DNA of 64,000 nt from Pseudomonas sp. PSE14 (GCF_029203285.1 NZ_CP115669.1:1116001-1180000), one strand, 5' to 3'; positions 1 to 10,888 are shown, counted from the stretch's first letter. Program-made: numbers and translations. Notes: generated by a model from the letters alone, not told the origin.

Positions 1-1255
1 GGGCGACCGGGTCGTTGTTCTTCTCGCCCAGTTTCCAGGCCGGGTTCGGCGTGGTCGGGCCGAGGATCACGTCGACTTCGGCGAAGGCGCTGACGAAATC
101 GTTCTTGATCAGGCGACGAATCTTCTGAGCTTTCAGGTAATAGGCGTCGTAGTAGCCAGCCGACAGCGCATAGGTGCCGACCATGATGCGGCGCTTCACC
201 TCGGCGCCGAAGCCTTCGGCGCGGGAGCGCTTGTACAGGTCCTGCAGGTCCTTCGGGTCCTCGCAGCGGTAGCCGTAACGCACGCCGTCGAAGCGCGAGA
301 GGTTGGAGCTGGCTTCCGCGGGCGCGATCACATAATAGGCAGGGATTGCGTGCTGCATGTTCGGCAGGGAGATCTCCTTGACCACCGCGCCGAGCTGCTT
401 GAGCTGCTCGACCACCTTCATCACCGCGTCGGCAATGCGGCTGTCGAGGCCGGCGCCGAAGTATTCCTTCGGCAGACCGATGCGCAGGCCGGTCAGTGGC
501 TTGGCCAGGGCGGCCAGGTAATCGTCAACCGGCTGGTCGACGCTGGTGGAATCCTTCGGATCGAAGCCGGCCATGGCGCCGAGCATCAGTGCGCAGTCCT
601 CGGCGGTGCGGGCCAGCGGGCCGCCCTGGTCGAGGCTGGAGGCGTAGGCGATCATGCCCCAGCGGGAAACGCGGCCGTAGGTCGGCTTGATGCCGGTGAG
701 GTTGGTCAGCGCGGCCGGCTGGCGGATCGAGCCGCCGGTGTCGGTGCCGGTGGCGGCCGGGATCAGGCGCGCGGCCACGGCAGCGGCGGAGCCGCCGGAG
801 GAGCCGCCCGGTACGCGGGAGGTGTCCCAGGGGTTCTTCACCGGGCCGTAGTGGCTGGATTCGTTGGCCGAGCCCATGGCGAACTCGTCCATGTTCAGCT
901 TGCCCAGGCTCACGGTGCCGGCGTCAGCCAGGCGCTCGACGACGGTGGCGTCGTAGGGCGAGACGAAGGCATCGAGGATCTTCGAGCCGCAGCTGGTGCG
1001 CACGCCCTGGGTGCAGAACAGGTCCTTGTGGGCGATCGGTGCGCCGAGCAGGGCGCCGGTTTCGCCTTTGGCGCGCCGCTCGTCGGCCGCCTTGGCCTGG
1101 GCCAGGGCGCTTTCTTCGGTGACGGTGATGAAGCTGTTCAGCTGCGGGTCGAGCTGCTTGATGCGCGCGAGCAGGGCAGTGGCCAGTTCCTGGGCGGAGA
1201 ATTGCTTGTCGGCGAGTCCGCGGGCGACTTCGGCGAGGGTCAATTGATGCAGCAT
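1..1255 (-). CDS. gatA: Glu-tRNA(Gln)/Asp-tRNA(Asn) amidotransferase subunit A (3' end cut off)
   Basis: This is the catalytic amidase subunit of GatCAB. It releases ammonia from glutamine and passes it to GatB to convert misacylated Glu-tRNA(Gln) or Asp-tRNA(Asn) in the cytoplasm. Translation of the minus strand from the ATG at 1255 begins [10 protein letters not shown]. It shows the amidase signature GGSSGGSAA and the Ser-cisSer-Lys triad at about Lys77 (AHKDLF), Ser152 and Ser176 (DTGGSIRQP). About 418 of the usual 480 or so codons are present; the C-terminus lies outside the window. It follows gatC by 19 bp in the same direction, as is usual. Identification is firm. Confidence 0.96.
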   Translation of the reverse strand, partial: MLHQLTLAEVARGLADKQFSAQELATALLARIKQLDPQLNSFITVTEESALAQAKAADERRAKGETGALLGAPIAHKDLFCTQGVRTSCGSKILDAFVSPYDATVVERLADAGTVSLGKLNMDEFAMGSANESSHYGPVKNPWDTSRVPGGSSGGSAAAVAARLIPAATGTDTGGSIRQPAALTNLTGIKPTYGRVSRWGMIAYASSLDQGGPLARTAEDCALMLGAMAGFDPKDSTSVDQPVDDYLAALAKPLTGLRIGLPKEYFGAGLDSRIADAVMKVVEQLKQLGAVVKEISLPNMQHAIPAYYVIAPAEASSNLSRFDGVRYGYRCEDPKDLQDLYKRSRAEGFGAEVKRRIMVGTYALSAGYYDAYYLKAQKIRRLIKNDFVSAFAEVDVILGPTTPNPAWKLGEKNNDPVA

Positions 1256-1274
1256 GTGTCCGTGTCCTTCTCGC

Positions 1275-1562
1275 TTACTCGATGACTTTCGGGACGAGGT
1301 AAAGCCCGTCTTCCACGGCCGGCGCGATGGCCTGGTAGGCGTCGCGGCGGTTCTCCTCGGTGACGGCGTCGGCGCGCAGGCGCTGCGTGGCTTCCAGCGG
1401 GTGGGCCAGGGGCTCCACGCCGTCGGTGTCGACGGCCTGCATGGCGTCGATCAGGCCGAGGATGTTGTTCAGGGTGTCGGTGGTGCGCGAAATGTCGGCT
1501 TCCTCCAGGCCCAGGCGGGCGAGGTGGGCGATCTTTTCCACGTCGGGGCGTTCAAGCGCCAT
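1275..1562 (-). CDS. gatC: Glu-tRNA(Gln)/Asp-tRNA(Asn) amidotransferase subunit C
   Basis: A 95-residue protein of the normal GatC length, which wraps around and stabilises the GatA-GatB pair. The sequence starts [20 protein letters not shown], the typical GatC N-terminal helix with the IAHLARL motif, and ends in the conserved acidic and proline-containing tail ([11 protein letters not shown]). It is the first gene of a leftward gatCA(B) operon and is divergent from mreB. Its upstream region is the 239-bp gap shared with mreB. Confidence 0.95.
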   Translation of the reverse strand: MALERPDVEKIAHLARLGLEEADISRTTDTLNNILGLIDAMQAVDTDGVEPLAHPLEATQRLRADAVTEENRRDAYQAIAPAVEDGLYLVPKVIE

Positions 1563-2839
<1,277 letters not shown>

Positions 2840-2858
2840 GGTGGGGAGTCCTGTAGAG

Positions 2859-2900
2859 GTCGGTTGACGTTTAGCCCAGGCGGGTGAAACTTCAACCGAC
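2859..2900 (+). promoter_or_regulatory. Stem-loop in the mreB-mreC gap
   Basis: A perfect 9-bp inverted repeat, GTCGGTTGA (2859-2867) and TCAACCGAC (2892-2900), encloses a 24-nt loop. A further G-U and A-U pair can extend it. No T-run follows, so it is not an intrinsic terminator. It ends 12 bases before the AGGAG ribosome binding site of mreC, which suits control of mreC translation or mRNA processing. Function is inferred. Confidence 0.55.
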
Positions 2901-2922
2901 TTTGCACAGCTAGGAGCCGGTC

Positions 2923-3984
2923 ATCAAACCGATATTCTCCAAAGGGCCCTCGCTGGGCGCGCGCCTGCTGGTGCTCGCTGTCCTGTCGGTCGCCTTGATG
3001 GTGGTCGACGCCCGCTTCGATTATCTGAAACCGGTACGCAGCCAGATGGGGCTCGTGCTGAGTCCGTTCTATGGCATCGCCGACTTCCCCGTTCGTGCCT
3101 GGGAAGGCGTGCGTGACCAGTTCACCAGCCGCAGCGAGCTGCTGGCCGAAAACGAGCGCCTGAAGGCTGAGCAACTGCTGATGCAGCGCCGCCTGCAGAA
3201 GCTGGCCACTCTGACCGAACAGAACGTTCGCCTGCGCGAGTTGCTCAACTCCTCCGCGCTGGTCGACGACAAGGTGCTGGTGGGCGAACTGATTGGCGTT
3301 GACCCGAACCCCTTCACCCAGCGCATCCTGATCGACAAGGGCGAGAAGGACGGCGTGTTCCAGGGCCAGCCGGTGCTCGATGCCAGCGGCCTGATGGGCC
3401 AGGTGGTCGAGGTGATGCCGTACACCGCGCGCGTGCTGCTGCTGACCGATACCACCCACAGCATTCCGGTGCAGGTGAACCGCAATGGCCTGCGCGCCAT
3501 CGCCGTGGGCACCGGTAACCCGGAGCGCCTGGAACTGCGCTACGTGGCCGATACCGCCGACATCAAGGAAGGCGACCTGCTGGTCAGCTCCGGCCTGGGT
3601 CAGCGCTTCCCGGCCGGCTATCCGGTGGCTACCGTCAAGGAAGTGCTGCACGATACCGGCGGGCCGTTTGCCACTATCCGTGCCGTGCCGACCGCGAAGA
3701 TGAACCGCAGCCGCTACGTTCTGCTGGTCTTCACCGACAGCCGCACCCCCGAGCAGCGCGCCACCGATGCCGCCGAGGCGCAGGCCGAGGCCGACCGCAA
3801 GGCCGCCGAATCCACGGCTCCTGCTCAACCTGGAGCAGCCGCTCCGGCGCAGGATGCCACTCACCCGGCCACTCCGGCGGCCCCGGCTGCGCAGCCGGCG
3901 CATCCAGCCGGTGCGAATGGCGCCGCGCCTGCTGTCCCGGTAGCCCCGGCTGCGGCGCAGCCCGAAGCAAGGAATCGCCACTGA
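2923..3984 (+). CDS. mreC: Rod shape-determining protein MreC, probable non-canonical ATC start
   Basis: MreC is a bitopic inner-membrane protein whose periplasmic beta-domain links MreB to PBP2/RodA. The body is clear: a transmembrane segment (LLVLAVLSVALMVVD), a coiled coil (ENERLKAEQLLMQRRLQKL) and the MreC beta-domain to about residue 270. From 2923 the reading frame gives (M)KPIFSKGPSLGARLL, matching the E. coli MreC start as I recall it (MKPIFSRGPSL). Codon 2923 is ATC, 6 bases after AGGAG (2912-2916). The in-frame stop at 2911 rules out an upstream start. The first ordinary start is GTG at 2971, which would cut into the membrane segment. The last 60 or so residues are Pro/Ala-rich. Confidence 0.9.
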   Translation: MKPIFSKGPSLGARLLVLAVLSVALMVVDARFDYLKPVRSQMGLVLSPFYGIADFPVRAWEGVRDQFTSRSELLAENERLKAEQLLMQRRLQKLATLTEQNVRLRELLNSSALVDDKVLVGELIGVDPNPFTQRILIDKGEKDGVFQGQPVLDASGLMGQVVEVMPYTARVLLLTDTTHSIPVQVNRNGLRAIAVGTGNPERLELRYVADTADIKEGDLLVSSGLGQRFPAGYPVATVKEVLHDTGGPFATIRAVPTAKMNRSRYVLLVFTDSRTPEQRATDAAEAQAEADRKAAESTAPAQPGAAAPAQDATHPATPAAPAAQPAHPAGANGAAPAVPVAPAAAQPEARNRH

Positions 3985-4472
3985 TGGCCACCCAAGGCTC
4001 GCGAAACGGCTGGGCGATCTGGCTCAGCCTGCTTCTGGCGCTGTTGCTCTCCGTCGCACCGATGCCCAGCTTCATGGAGATCGGCCGCCCGCTCTGGCTG
4101 GCGATGTTCCTGACTTACTGGGTGCTCTACCTGCCGCACAAGGTCGGCATGCTCAGCGCCTGGGTACTGGGGCTTGCCGAGGACGTGCTGTACGGCACCC
4201 TGCTGGGACAGAACGCACTGATCCTCAGCCTGATCATTTTCCTGGTGCTATCGCTGCACCAGCGTTTGCGGATGTTCCCCATCTGGCAGCAATGCCTGGT
4301 GTTGCTGGTGGTGTTCGGCCTGGCGCAACTGGTCCAGCTGTGGATCAGCGCATTGACCGGCAATCGCCCCCCGACCCTGGTGTTCCTGTTGCCGGCGCTG
4401 GTCAGTGGCCTGCTCTGGCCCTGGGTCTATACGCTGCTCCGGGCCCTGCGTCTGCGCCTGAACATCAACTGA
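3984..4472 (+). CDS. mreD: Rod shape-determining protein MreD
   Basis: A 162-residue multi-pass inner-membrane protein of the elongasome, usual length for the family. The sequence holds about five hydrophobic segments (for example [17 protein letters not shown] and [13 protein letters not shown]) with the conserved LYG/E-type middle region [14 protein letters not shown]. Its ATG overlaps the mreC stop by one base (TGATG), implying translational coupling. A GC-rich hairpin follows the gene. Confidence 0.95.
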   Translation: MATQGSRNGWAIWLSLLLALLLSVAPMPSFMEIGRPLWLAMFLTYWVLYLPHKVGMLSAWVLGLAEDVLYGTLLGQNALILSLIIFLVLSLHQRLRMFPIWQQCLVLLVVFGLAQLVQLWISALTGNRPPTLVFLLPALVSGLLWPWVYTLLRALRLRLNIN

Positions 4473-4491
4473 GGCCCCGCTGCGGGGCGTT
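4472..4491 (+). terminator. GC-rich hairpin after mreD
   Basis: GGCCCCGCTGCGGGGC followed by GTTTCGT forms a short strong hairpin with only a poor T-run. It may attenuate mreBCD transcription before maf rather than stop it completely. Confidence 0.4.
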
Positions 4492-4539
4492 TCGTCGGGC
4501 TTGGCGCCAGTCGCGCCGGGCCGGCTTCGGGAGTCTCTG

Positions 4540-5124
4540 ATGTCCCAGTTGTACCTCGCTTCCAGCTCGCCGCGCCGCCGCGAGCTGCTGACCCAGATCG
4601 GCCTGCCGTTCCATATCGTGCCCGCCTCCGTCGACGAGACGCCGCAAGCCGGTGAGTCGGCCGTCGCCTATGTCGAGCGCCTGGCGCGCGAGAAGGCCCT
4701 GGCGGGTCTGCATTTCCTGGCGCAGCGGGCGGATGTCTGCGTGCTGGGAGCCGATACCGCCGTTGTGCTCGATGGACGCATCCTCGGCAAGCCGGCCGAT
4801 CGTGCCGAAGCGCTGGGCATGCTGCAGGCGCTCTCCGGCCGCGAGCACGAGGTGCTCACCGCGGTGGCCGTGGCCAATCGCGACCGCTGCGAGGCGAGAG
4901 TGGTGAGCAGTCGCGTGACCTTCCGAAGCGTTTCGATGGAAGAGGCCGAACGCTACTGGGAGACTGGCGAGCCCCATGACAAGGCCGGTGGCTATGCTAT
5001 CCAGGGGCTCGCGGCGGTGTTCGTGAGCCGGGTGGAAGGCAGCTACAGCGCCGTAGTCGGCCTGCCACTGTGCGAAACTGCGGCATTGCTGGCTGACTTC
5101 TCCATCCCTTGCTGGCAGTCTTGA
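4540..5124 (+). CDS. maf: Maf-family nucleoside triphosphate pyrophosphatase (YhdE type)
   Basis: A 194-residue house-cleaning enzyme that hydrolyses dTTP/UTP and modified pyrimidine NTPs. The N-terminus [20 protein letters not shown] is the Maf signature, with [15 protein letters not shown] carrying the catalytic aspartate, and RVTFRSVS and [11 protein letters not shown] downstream. An in-frame TTG at 4501 adds 13 unlike residues and is rejected. Placement between mreD and rng is the same as in E. coli, supporting the YhdE subtype. Confidence 0.93.
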   Translation: MSQLYLASSSPRRRELLTQIGLPFHIVPASVDETPQAGESAVAYVERLAREKALAGLHFLAQRADVCVLGADTAVVLDGRILGKPADRAEALGMLQALSGREHEVLTAVAVANRDRCEARVVSSRVTFRSVSMEEAERYWETGEPHDKAGGYAIQGLAAVFVSRVEGSYSAVVGLPLCETAALLADFSIPCWQS

Positions 5125-5170
5125 TCACGAAGTAGCGCTGCACGACTCCGGGCGCGATAAGGAAGGGCGC

Positions 5171-6628
5171 ATGAGCGAAGAGATCCTGATCAATATCACG
5201 CCGATGGAATCGCGCGTGGCGGTGGTGGAGAACGGCGTCCTGCAGGAGGTCCACGTCGAGCGCACGCTGCGCCGCGGGATCGTCGGCAACATCTACAAGG
5301 GCAAGGTCGTGCGCGTGCTGCCGGGCATGCAGGCGGCCTTCGTCGACATCGGCCTCGAGCGCGCGGCCTTCATTCACGCGGCGGAGATATCCACCCGCGA
5401 AGGCAGCGCCGTGGAGAGCATCAGCGCCCTGGTGCACGAAGGCCAGAGCCTGGTGGTGCAGGTCACCAAGGACCCCATCGGTACCAAGGGCGCGCGCCTG
5501 ACCACCCATCTGTCGATTCCCTCGCGCTACCTGGTCTACATGCCGCGCACCAGCCACGTCGGCATTTCCCTGAAGATCGAAGACGAAGTCGAGCGCGAGC
5601 GCCTCAAGCAGGTGGTGGCCAAGTGCGTTGCGGCCGAAGGCATCGTCGAACAGGGTGGTTTCATCCTGCGCACTGCCGCCGAGGGGGCCGGGGAGGACGA
5701 GATCCTTGCCGACATCCGCTATCTGCGCCGCCTGTGGGACCAGATTGCCGCACAGATCCAGACCGTCGGCGCGCCGACGCTGATCTACGAGGACCTGTCC
5801 CTGGCCTTGCGCACCCTGCGCGACCTGGTCAATCCGCGCATCGAGAAGATCCGCGTCGATTCCAGGGAGAACTTCCAGAAAATCACGCAGTTCGTCGAAG
5901 AACTGATGCCGGAAATCGCCGATCGCCTGGAGCATTATCCCGGCGAGCGGCCGATCTTCGACCTGTACGGGGTCGAGGATGAGGTGCAGAAGGCGCTGGA
6001 GCGCAAGGTTCTGCTCAAGTCCGGCGGCTACCTGATCATCGACCCGACCGAGGCGATGACCACCATCGACGTGAACACCGGCGCCTTCGTCGGCCATCGC
6101 AACCTCGAAGAAACCATCTTCAAGACCAACCTCGAGGCCGCCACCGCCATCGCCCGCCAGCTGCGCCTGCGCAACCTGGGCGGGATCATCATCATCGACT
6201 TCATCGACATGGAAGACGAGGAGCACCGCCGCCAGGTCCTGCGGACCCTGGAGAAGCAGCTCGAACGTGACCATGCCAAGACCAACATCATTGGCATCAC
6301 CGAGCTGGGCCTGGTGCAGATGACCCGCAAGCGCACCCGCGAAAGCCTGGTGCAGGTGCTCTGCGAGCCCTGCCCGAGCTGTCAGGGGCGCGGCATGCTG
6401 AAGACCGCCGAGACCATCTGCTACGAGATCTTCCGCGAAATCCTCCGCGAGGCCCGCGCCTATCAGGCCGATTCTTACCTGGTGCTGGCTAACCAGAAGG
6501 TGGTCGATCGCCTGCTCGACGAGGAGTCGGGCAACGTTGCCGATCTGGAAGTCTTCATCGGCCGCACCATCAAGTTCCAGGTCGAGGCCATGTATTCCCA
6601 GGAACAGTACGACGTTGTCCTGCTTTGA
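5171..6628 (+). CDS. rng: Ribonuclease G
   Basis: A 485-residue endoribonuclease of the RNase E/G family, acting in 16S rRNA 5' maturation and mRNA decay. It has the N-terminal S1 domain (GNIYKGKVVRVLPGMQAAFVDIG), the 5'-sensor/RNase H-like region, the catalytic metal-binding segment TTIDVNTG and the zinc-link cysteines CEPCPSCQGRG. It lacks the long acidic C-terminal scaffold of RNase E. SD-like AAGGAAGG lies just upstream. Followed by a 158-bp gap before yhdP. Confidence 0.97.
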   Translation: MSEEILINITPMESRVAVVENGVLQEVHVERTLRRGIVGNIYKGKVVRVLPGMQAAFVDIGLERAAFIHAAEISTREGSAVESISALVHEGQSLVVQVTKDPIGTKGARLTTHLSIPSRYLVYMPRTSHVGISLKIEDEVERERLKQVVAKCVAAEGIVEQGGFILRTAAEGAGEDEILADIRYLRRLWDQIAAQIQTVGAPTLIYEDLSLALRTLRDLVNPRIEKIRVDSRENFQKITQFVEELMPEIADRLEHYPGERPIFDLYGVEDEVQKALERKVLLKSGGYLIIDPTEAMTTIDVNTGAFVGHRNLEETIFKTNLEAATAIARQLRLRNLGGIIIIDFIDMEDEEHRRQVLRTLEKQLERDHAKTNIIGITELGLVQMTRKRTRESLVQVLCEPCPSCQGRGMLKTAETICYEIFREILREARAYQADSYLVLANQKVVDRLLDEESGNVADLEVFIGRTIKFQVEAMYSQEQYDVVLL

Positions 6629-6786
6629 GAGGCAGGTCCCAATGTCTTGGCTTTACATGGAATGCCGCTCTGGAACGGGCGGTTGCGGAGCTTTCTCTGA
6701 CGCACACTGTCAGACGGGGTTCGCTACTGCATGGCTGGGAACCAGCACGATGACCGTTTACCTTCTGCCACGAGCGCCTGCCTGAC

Positions 6787-9700
6787 ATGGGGCGCCTGTT
6801 CGCCGCGTCGCTGCGCGTGTTCCTGGGGCTGCTGGCCCTGGGGCTGGTGCTGCTTGCGCTGTACGTCAGCCTGGGGCGCCAGCTGGTGCCGCTGGTGGCC
6901 GAGTACCGTGACGAGTTGGCGCAGAAGGCCAGTGCCCAGCTCCGCCTGCCGGTGACCATCGGCGGGCTCGAAGGTCACTGGCAGGACTTCGGTCCGATCA
7001 TCGTGGTCCGCGATATCCAGCTGGGCGCTGGCAACGATGCGCTGCGCCTGGAGCGCGTGCACCTGACGCCGGACTTGCTCGGCAGCCTGATGGCGCGCCA
7101 GCCGCGCATCGACAGCCTGGAGCTGGAGGGCCTGCAGCTCACCCTGCGGGAAGACGAGCAGGGCCAGTGGCATGCCGACGGGCTGCCCAGCCACGGTGAC
7201 AGCGATCCGCGCCAGCTGGTCGATCTCCTGCTGGCGCCGCGCCGCCTGTCGCTGATGGACAGCCAACTGACCGTGCTGCCGCAGGGCGCGGAGCCCCTCT
7301 CGCTGAGTTATGTCGGCATGACGCTTCACAGCGGCAGTCGTCAGCATCTCGATGTGCGGTTCACGTTGCCGGGCGGTGAGCCGGTCGCGGCTCGGCTGGA
7401 CGCCCGCCTGAATCGCGACGACTGGCGGCAGAGCTCGGCGCAGGCCTACCTGAGCCTGCCGCAGACGGATTGGTCGAGGTGGCTGCCCGAGCGCCTGACC
7501 GGTGCCTGGAGGCTCTCCGAGCTCAAGGCTGGCGGCGAGTTCTGGGCCAGCCTCGAAAAGGGGGTACCGGTATCGGGTGTAGCGCGCCTCAACGCGCCGT
7601 CGATCAAGGCTGCGCTGGGCGAACAGAAACCGGTCAGTGTGAGCGACCTGGGCGTGAGCCTGTATTACCAGCGCAATGGCGAGGACTTCGACCTGCGCGT
7701 TGCCGACCTGGCAGCCAACCTGGGTGATATCCGCTGGGGTGAGGTGGAGCTGTCGCTGACGCGGCGGATGAAGGACGAGGAGCACTGGCAGCTACGGGCC
7801 GATCGCCTCGATCTGACCCCGCTGGGCCCGATGATCACTGCCCTGGCGCCATTACCGGACGCCGCCATCGCCTGGTTGCAGGGCCTGAAACCGCACGGCG
7901 TGCTGCACAACGTCAATTTCGACTACTGGCCGCAGCGCGCCGGCGCCGAACGCGTCGCCTACGCCGCCAACCTGGAGAAGGTCGGCGTCAGTGCCTTCCA
8001 TGACGTGCCCGCAGTGGACAACGTCGACGGTACCTTCAGCGGCAACCTTGGCGGCGGCACGCTGGATGCCAATGCCCAGGACTTCATGCTGCACCTGGCG
8101 ACCCTGTTCCCTGAACCCTGGCATTACCGCACCGCCCACGCGCGGCTGTTCTTCCAGTTGAACGACGAGGCTTTCACCCTCGGTAGCCACCTGATGCAGG
8201 TCGAAGGCGAGGAGGGCACTCTTGCCGGTGACATGCTGATCCGCCTGATGCGTGATCCGACACTGGAGGACTACATGGACCTGCGCGTCGGCATGAGTAA
8301 CGGCGATGCGCGTTTCACCAGCAAGTACCTGCCCACCGTCATTCCGCAGATGAGCAAGGACCTTGCCGCCTGGCTCAAGGGTTCGATCAAGAGCGGGCGT
8401 ATCGAGCAGGGCTACTTCCTCTGGCAGGGCTCGCTGCAGAAGGGCGCGGCGCCCGAGGCGCACGCGATGAGTCTGTATTTCAAGGTCCACGACGGCGTGC
8501 TCGACTACCAGCCGGGCTGGCCGGGGCTGAGCAAGGCCGAAGGCGAGGTGCGGGTCGAGGACAGCGGTGTGAGCATTACCGCGCGCTCCGGCCAGATACT
8601 GCAAAGTCAGGTTCGCGATGTGTCGGTGGAGATTCCCCACGTGCCGAGCGGCGAGGTTTCCCATCTGCACGTCGACGGCGATATCGACAGCAGCCTCGGA
8701 GACGGCCTGAAAATCCTCCAGGATTCGCCCATCGGTGCTCAGCACACCTTCGAGGGGTGGAGCGGCGACGGCAAGCTGGCAGGCCACCTCAAGCTGGATA
8801 TCCCGCTGGCCAAGGAACAGGCCCGGCAGGCGCGGGTCATTGTTGACTTCGCCACTGACTCCGCGCGGCTGAAGATCGCCAAGCCCGAGCTCAATCTCGA
8901 GCAGCTCAAGGGCAAGTTCCGCTACGACACCGACAGCGGCCTGAGTGCGCAGAACGTCGCGGCCCAGGCCCTGGGGACCAGGATTACCGGTAGCATCCGT
9001 GCTGAAGGACGCAGTGGCGATCCGCGCACCCGGGTGTTGGTGGGTGGGCAGATGCCGATGAAGGCGCTGCTGGACTGGGGCAAGGTGCAGAAGCAGCTGC
9101 CAGTTGACGGCCGCGTGCCGTTCCAGCTCAATCTCCTGTTGGCGGGCAAGGACAGTCAACTGCAGGTCGCCTCCAACCTGCAGGGGGTGACCATCGATCT
9201 TCCGGCGCCGTTGGGCAAGACGGCCACCGAGACCCGTGACAGCGAATGGCGCATGACCCTCGACGGCGCTGAGCGGCGTTACTGGGCAACCTATGGCGAC
9301 CGCGCCAGCCTGGCCTATGCCGCGCCGGCGGACAATCCGCTCGCAGGGCGAGGCGTATTGCGCCTGGGCGGCGATCCGGCGGTGCTGCCGAATTGGAGTG
9401 GCGTGCAAGTGCGCGGCCGCATCGATGAAGTGGATGCCGATGCCTGGCAGGCGGTCTTCAAGAAGTACGCCAACAGCGGCGTCGAAGGCGCATCCGGCTT
9501 GCTGCGCGGCGCCGATCTGCAGATCGGACGCTTCAAGGGCTTTGGCCAGAGCCTGGACAATCTTGGTGTCGACCTCGCGCGGGTCGATAGCAGCTGGCAG
9601 CTGGGCCTGGTCAGCTCGTTGGTGTCTGGCAAGATCACCTTGCCCGATGGCGGCAGCCGGCCGATCCAGGTCCAGCTCGATCGTATCGATCTGCCCAAGG

Positions 9701-10593
9701 GCGAAGCCATCGACTCGCCTGGCGCGGTGGAAGCGCCTGATTCCATGGCCAACATCGACCCGCGTACGCTGCCGGCGATGGATGTGTCGATCCGTCAGGT
9801 CAGCAAGGCCGGCAAGCCAGTCGGCGCCTGGAGCTTCAACCTGCGACCGACCCCTACCGGCACCAGCTTCAACAATGTGGCGCTCGACCTGCGAGGCCTG
9901 GAGCTCAAGGGCACCTTGCGCTGGGACGGCATGGCTGGTTCGTCGCGCAGCAGCTTCAACGGGCGCCTGGACGGCAAGAACCTTGCCGATGTGCTCAAGG
10001 CCTGGGATTTCGCGCCCAGCGTCACCAGCGAGCGCTTCCGCGTCGACATCAACGGCAACTGGCCGGGATCGCCGGCAGCGCTGAACTTGCGGCGCTTTGG
10101 CGGCAGTATCGATGCCAGCCTGCGCAAGGGCCAGTTCGTCGAAGTGGAAGGCGGCGCCAACGCCCTGCGCGTATTCGGCCTGCTCAACTTCAACGCCATC
10201 AACCGCCGCTTGCGCCTGGACTTCTCCGACCTGCTGGGCAAGGGGTTGAGCTATGACCGGGTGAAGGGCGTGCTCACGGCCACCGATGGCGTCTACTTCA
10301 CCCGCGAGCCGCTACGCCTGGACGGTCCGTCGAGCAACCTGGAGCTGAACGGGACGCTGGACCTGGCCCATGACCAGATCGACGCCAAGCTGCTGGTGAC
10401 CTTGCCGGTGACCAACAACTTGCCACTGGCGGCCCTGATCGTCGGTGCTCCCGCCGTGGGCGGCGCGCTGTTCGTGGTGGACAAGCTGCTGGGCGACAAG
10501 GTATCTCGCTTCGCCAGCGTGCAGTACAGCGTGAGAGGGCCGTGGCAGAGCCCCGCCATCACCTTCGAGAAGCCCTTCGAAAAACCCCATTGA
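6787..10593 (+). CDS. yhdP: YhdP family AsmA-like inner-membrane-anchored protein (TIGR02099)
   Basis: A very long protein (1268 residues) with one N-terminal membrane segment (RVFLGLLALGLVLLALYV) and a huge periplasmic part predicted to form a beta-rich groove. E. coli YhdP is one of the AsmA-like proteins that carry phospholipids to the outer membrane. The C-terminal AsmA-like region is clear: residues near 1090-1200 include NALRVFGLLNFNAINRRLRLDF and LAHDQIDAKLLVTLPVTNNL. The start has no strong ribosome binding site, so it could shift. Position after rng and before tldD is conserved. The preceding gap (6629-6786) shows only a small repeat, TCTGAC and GTCAGA, with no clear promoter. Confidence 0.9.
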   Translation: MGRLFAASLRVFLGLLALGLVLLALYVSLGRQLVPLVAEYRDELAQKASAQLRLPVTIGGLEGHWQDFGPIIVVRDIQLGAGNDALRLERVHLTPDLLGSLMARQPRIDSLELEGLQLTLREDEQGQWHADGLPSHGDSDPRQLVDLLLAPRRLSLMDSQLTVLPQGAEPLSLSYVGMTLHSGSRQHLDVRFTLPGGEPVAARLDARLNRDDWRQSSAQAYLSLPQTDWSRWLPERLTGAWRLSELKAGGEFWASLEKGVPVSGVARLNAPSIKAALGEQKPVSVSDLGVSLYYQRNGEDFDLRVADLAANLGDIRWGEVELSLTRRMKDEEHWQLRADRLDLTPLGPMITALAPLPDAAIAWLQGLKPHGVLHNVNFDYWPQRAGAERVAYAANLEKVGVSAFHDVPAVDNVDGTFSGNLGGGTLDANAQDFMLHLATLFPEPWHYRTAHARLFFQLNDEAFTLGSHLMQVEGEEGTLAGDMLIRLMRDPTLEDYMDLRVGMSNGDARFTSKYLPTVIPQMSKDLAAWLKGSIKSGRIEQGYFLWQGSLQKGAAPEAHAMSLYFKVHDGVLDYQPGWPGLSKAEGEVRVEDSGVSITARSGQILQSQVRDVSVEIPHVPSGEVSHLHVDGDIDSSLGDGLKILQDSPIGAQHTFEGWSGDGKLAGHLKLDIPLAKEQARQARVIVDFATDSARLKIAKPELNLEQLKGKFRYDTDSGLSAQNVAAQALGTRITGSIRAEGRSGDPRTRVLVGGQMPMKALLDWGKVQKQLPVDGRVPFQLNLLLAGKDSQLQVASNLQGVTIDLPAPLGKTATETRDSEWRMTLDGAERRYWATYGDRASLAYAAPADNPLAGRGVLRLGGDPAVLPNWSGVQVRGRIDEVDADAWQAVFKKYANSGVEGASGLLRGADLQIGRFKGFGQSLDNLGVDLARVDSSWQLGLVSSLVSGKITLPDGGSRPIQVQLDRIDLPKGEAIDSPGAVEAPDSMANIDPRTLPAMDVSIRQVSKAGKPVGAWSFNLRPTPTGTSFNNVALDLRGLELKGTLRWDGMAGSSRSSFNGRLDGKNLADVLKAWDFAPSVTSERFRVDINGNWPGSPAALNLRRFGGSIDASLRKGQFVEVEGGANALRVFGLLNFNAINRRLRLDFSDLLGKGLSYDRVKGVLTATDGVYFTREPLRLDGPSSNLELNGTLDLAHDQIDAKLLVTLPVTNNLPLAALIVGAPAVGGALFVVDKLLGDKVSRFASVQYSVRGPWQSPAITFEKPFEKPH

Positions 10594-10643
10594 GCAGAGT
10601 GTCCGGTGTTCGGTTAGCATGAACCCAGGACTCAGCCGGAGCC

Positions 10644-10666
10644 CAGGGCCTGCTCCCGTTTCGACG
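10644..10666 (+). repeat. Left terminal inverted repeat of the MITE-like element
   Basis: Matches the right end (10889-10911) in inverted orientation at 22 of 23 positions, the difference being G or A at position 15. Confidence 0.75.
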
Positions 10667-10888
10667 CGACCGCGCCGGAGCCGCATTTTGCGCAGGGCAA
10701 GGCACGAGGAGGGTGGTTTGGTGATTCCAAATGAGCGACGAGTAACGCGGCACTGCGCAAAATGCGGTCCGTCCCTTCGGGTTGCGCGGCAAATCACGCC
10801 ATGCGTCGTTGCGGGACTTGAAAAGGGAATGACCATTTCCTGCGTCCCACGCCTAGCCTGGCGTGATTTGACGCAGCAACGCGGTTCT

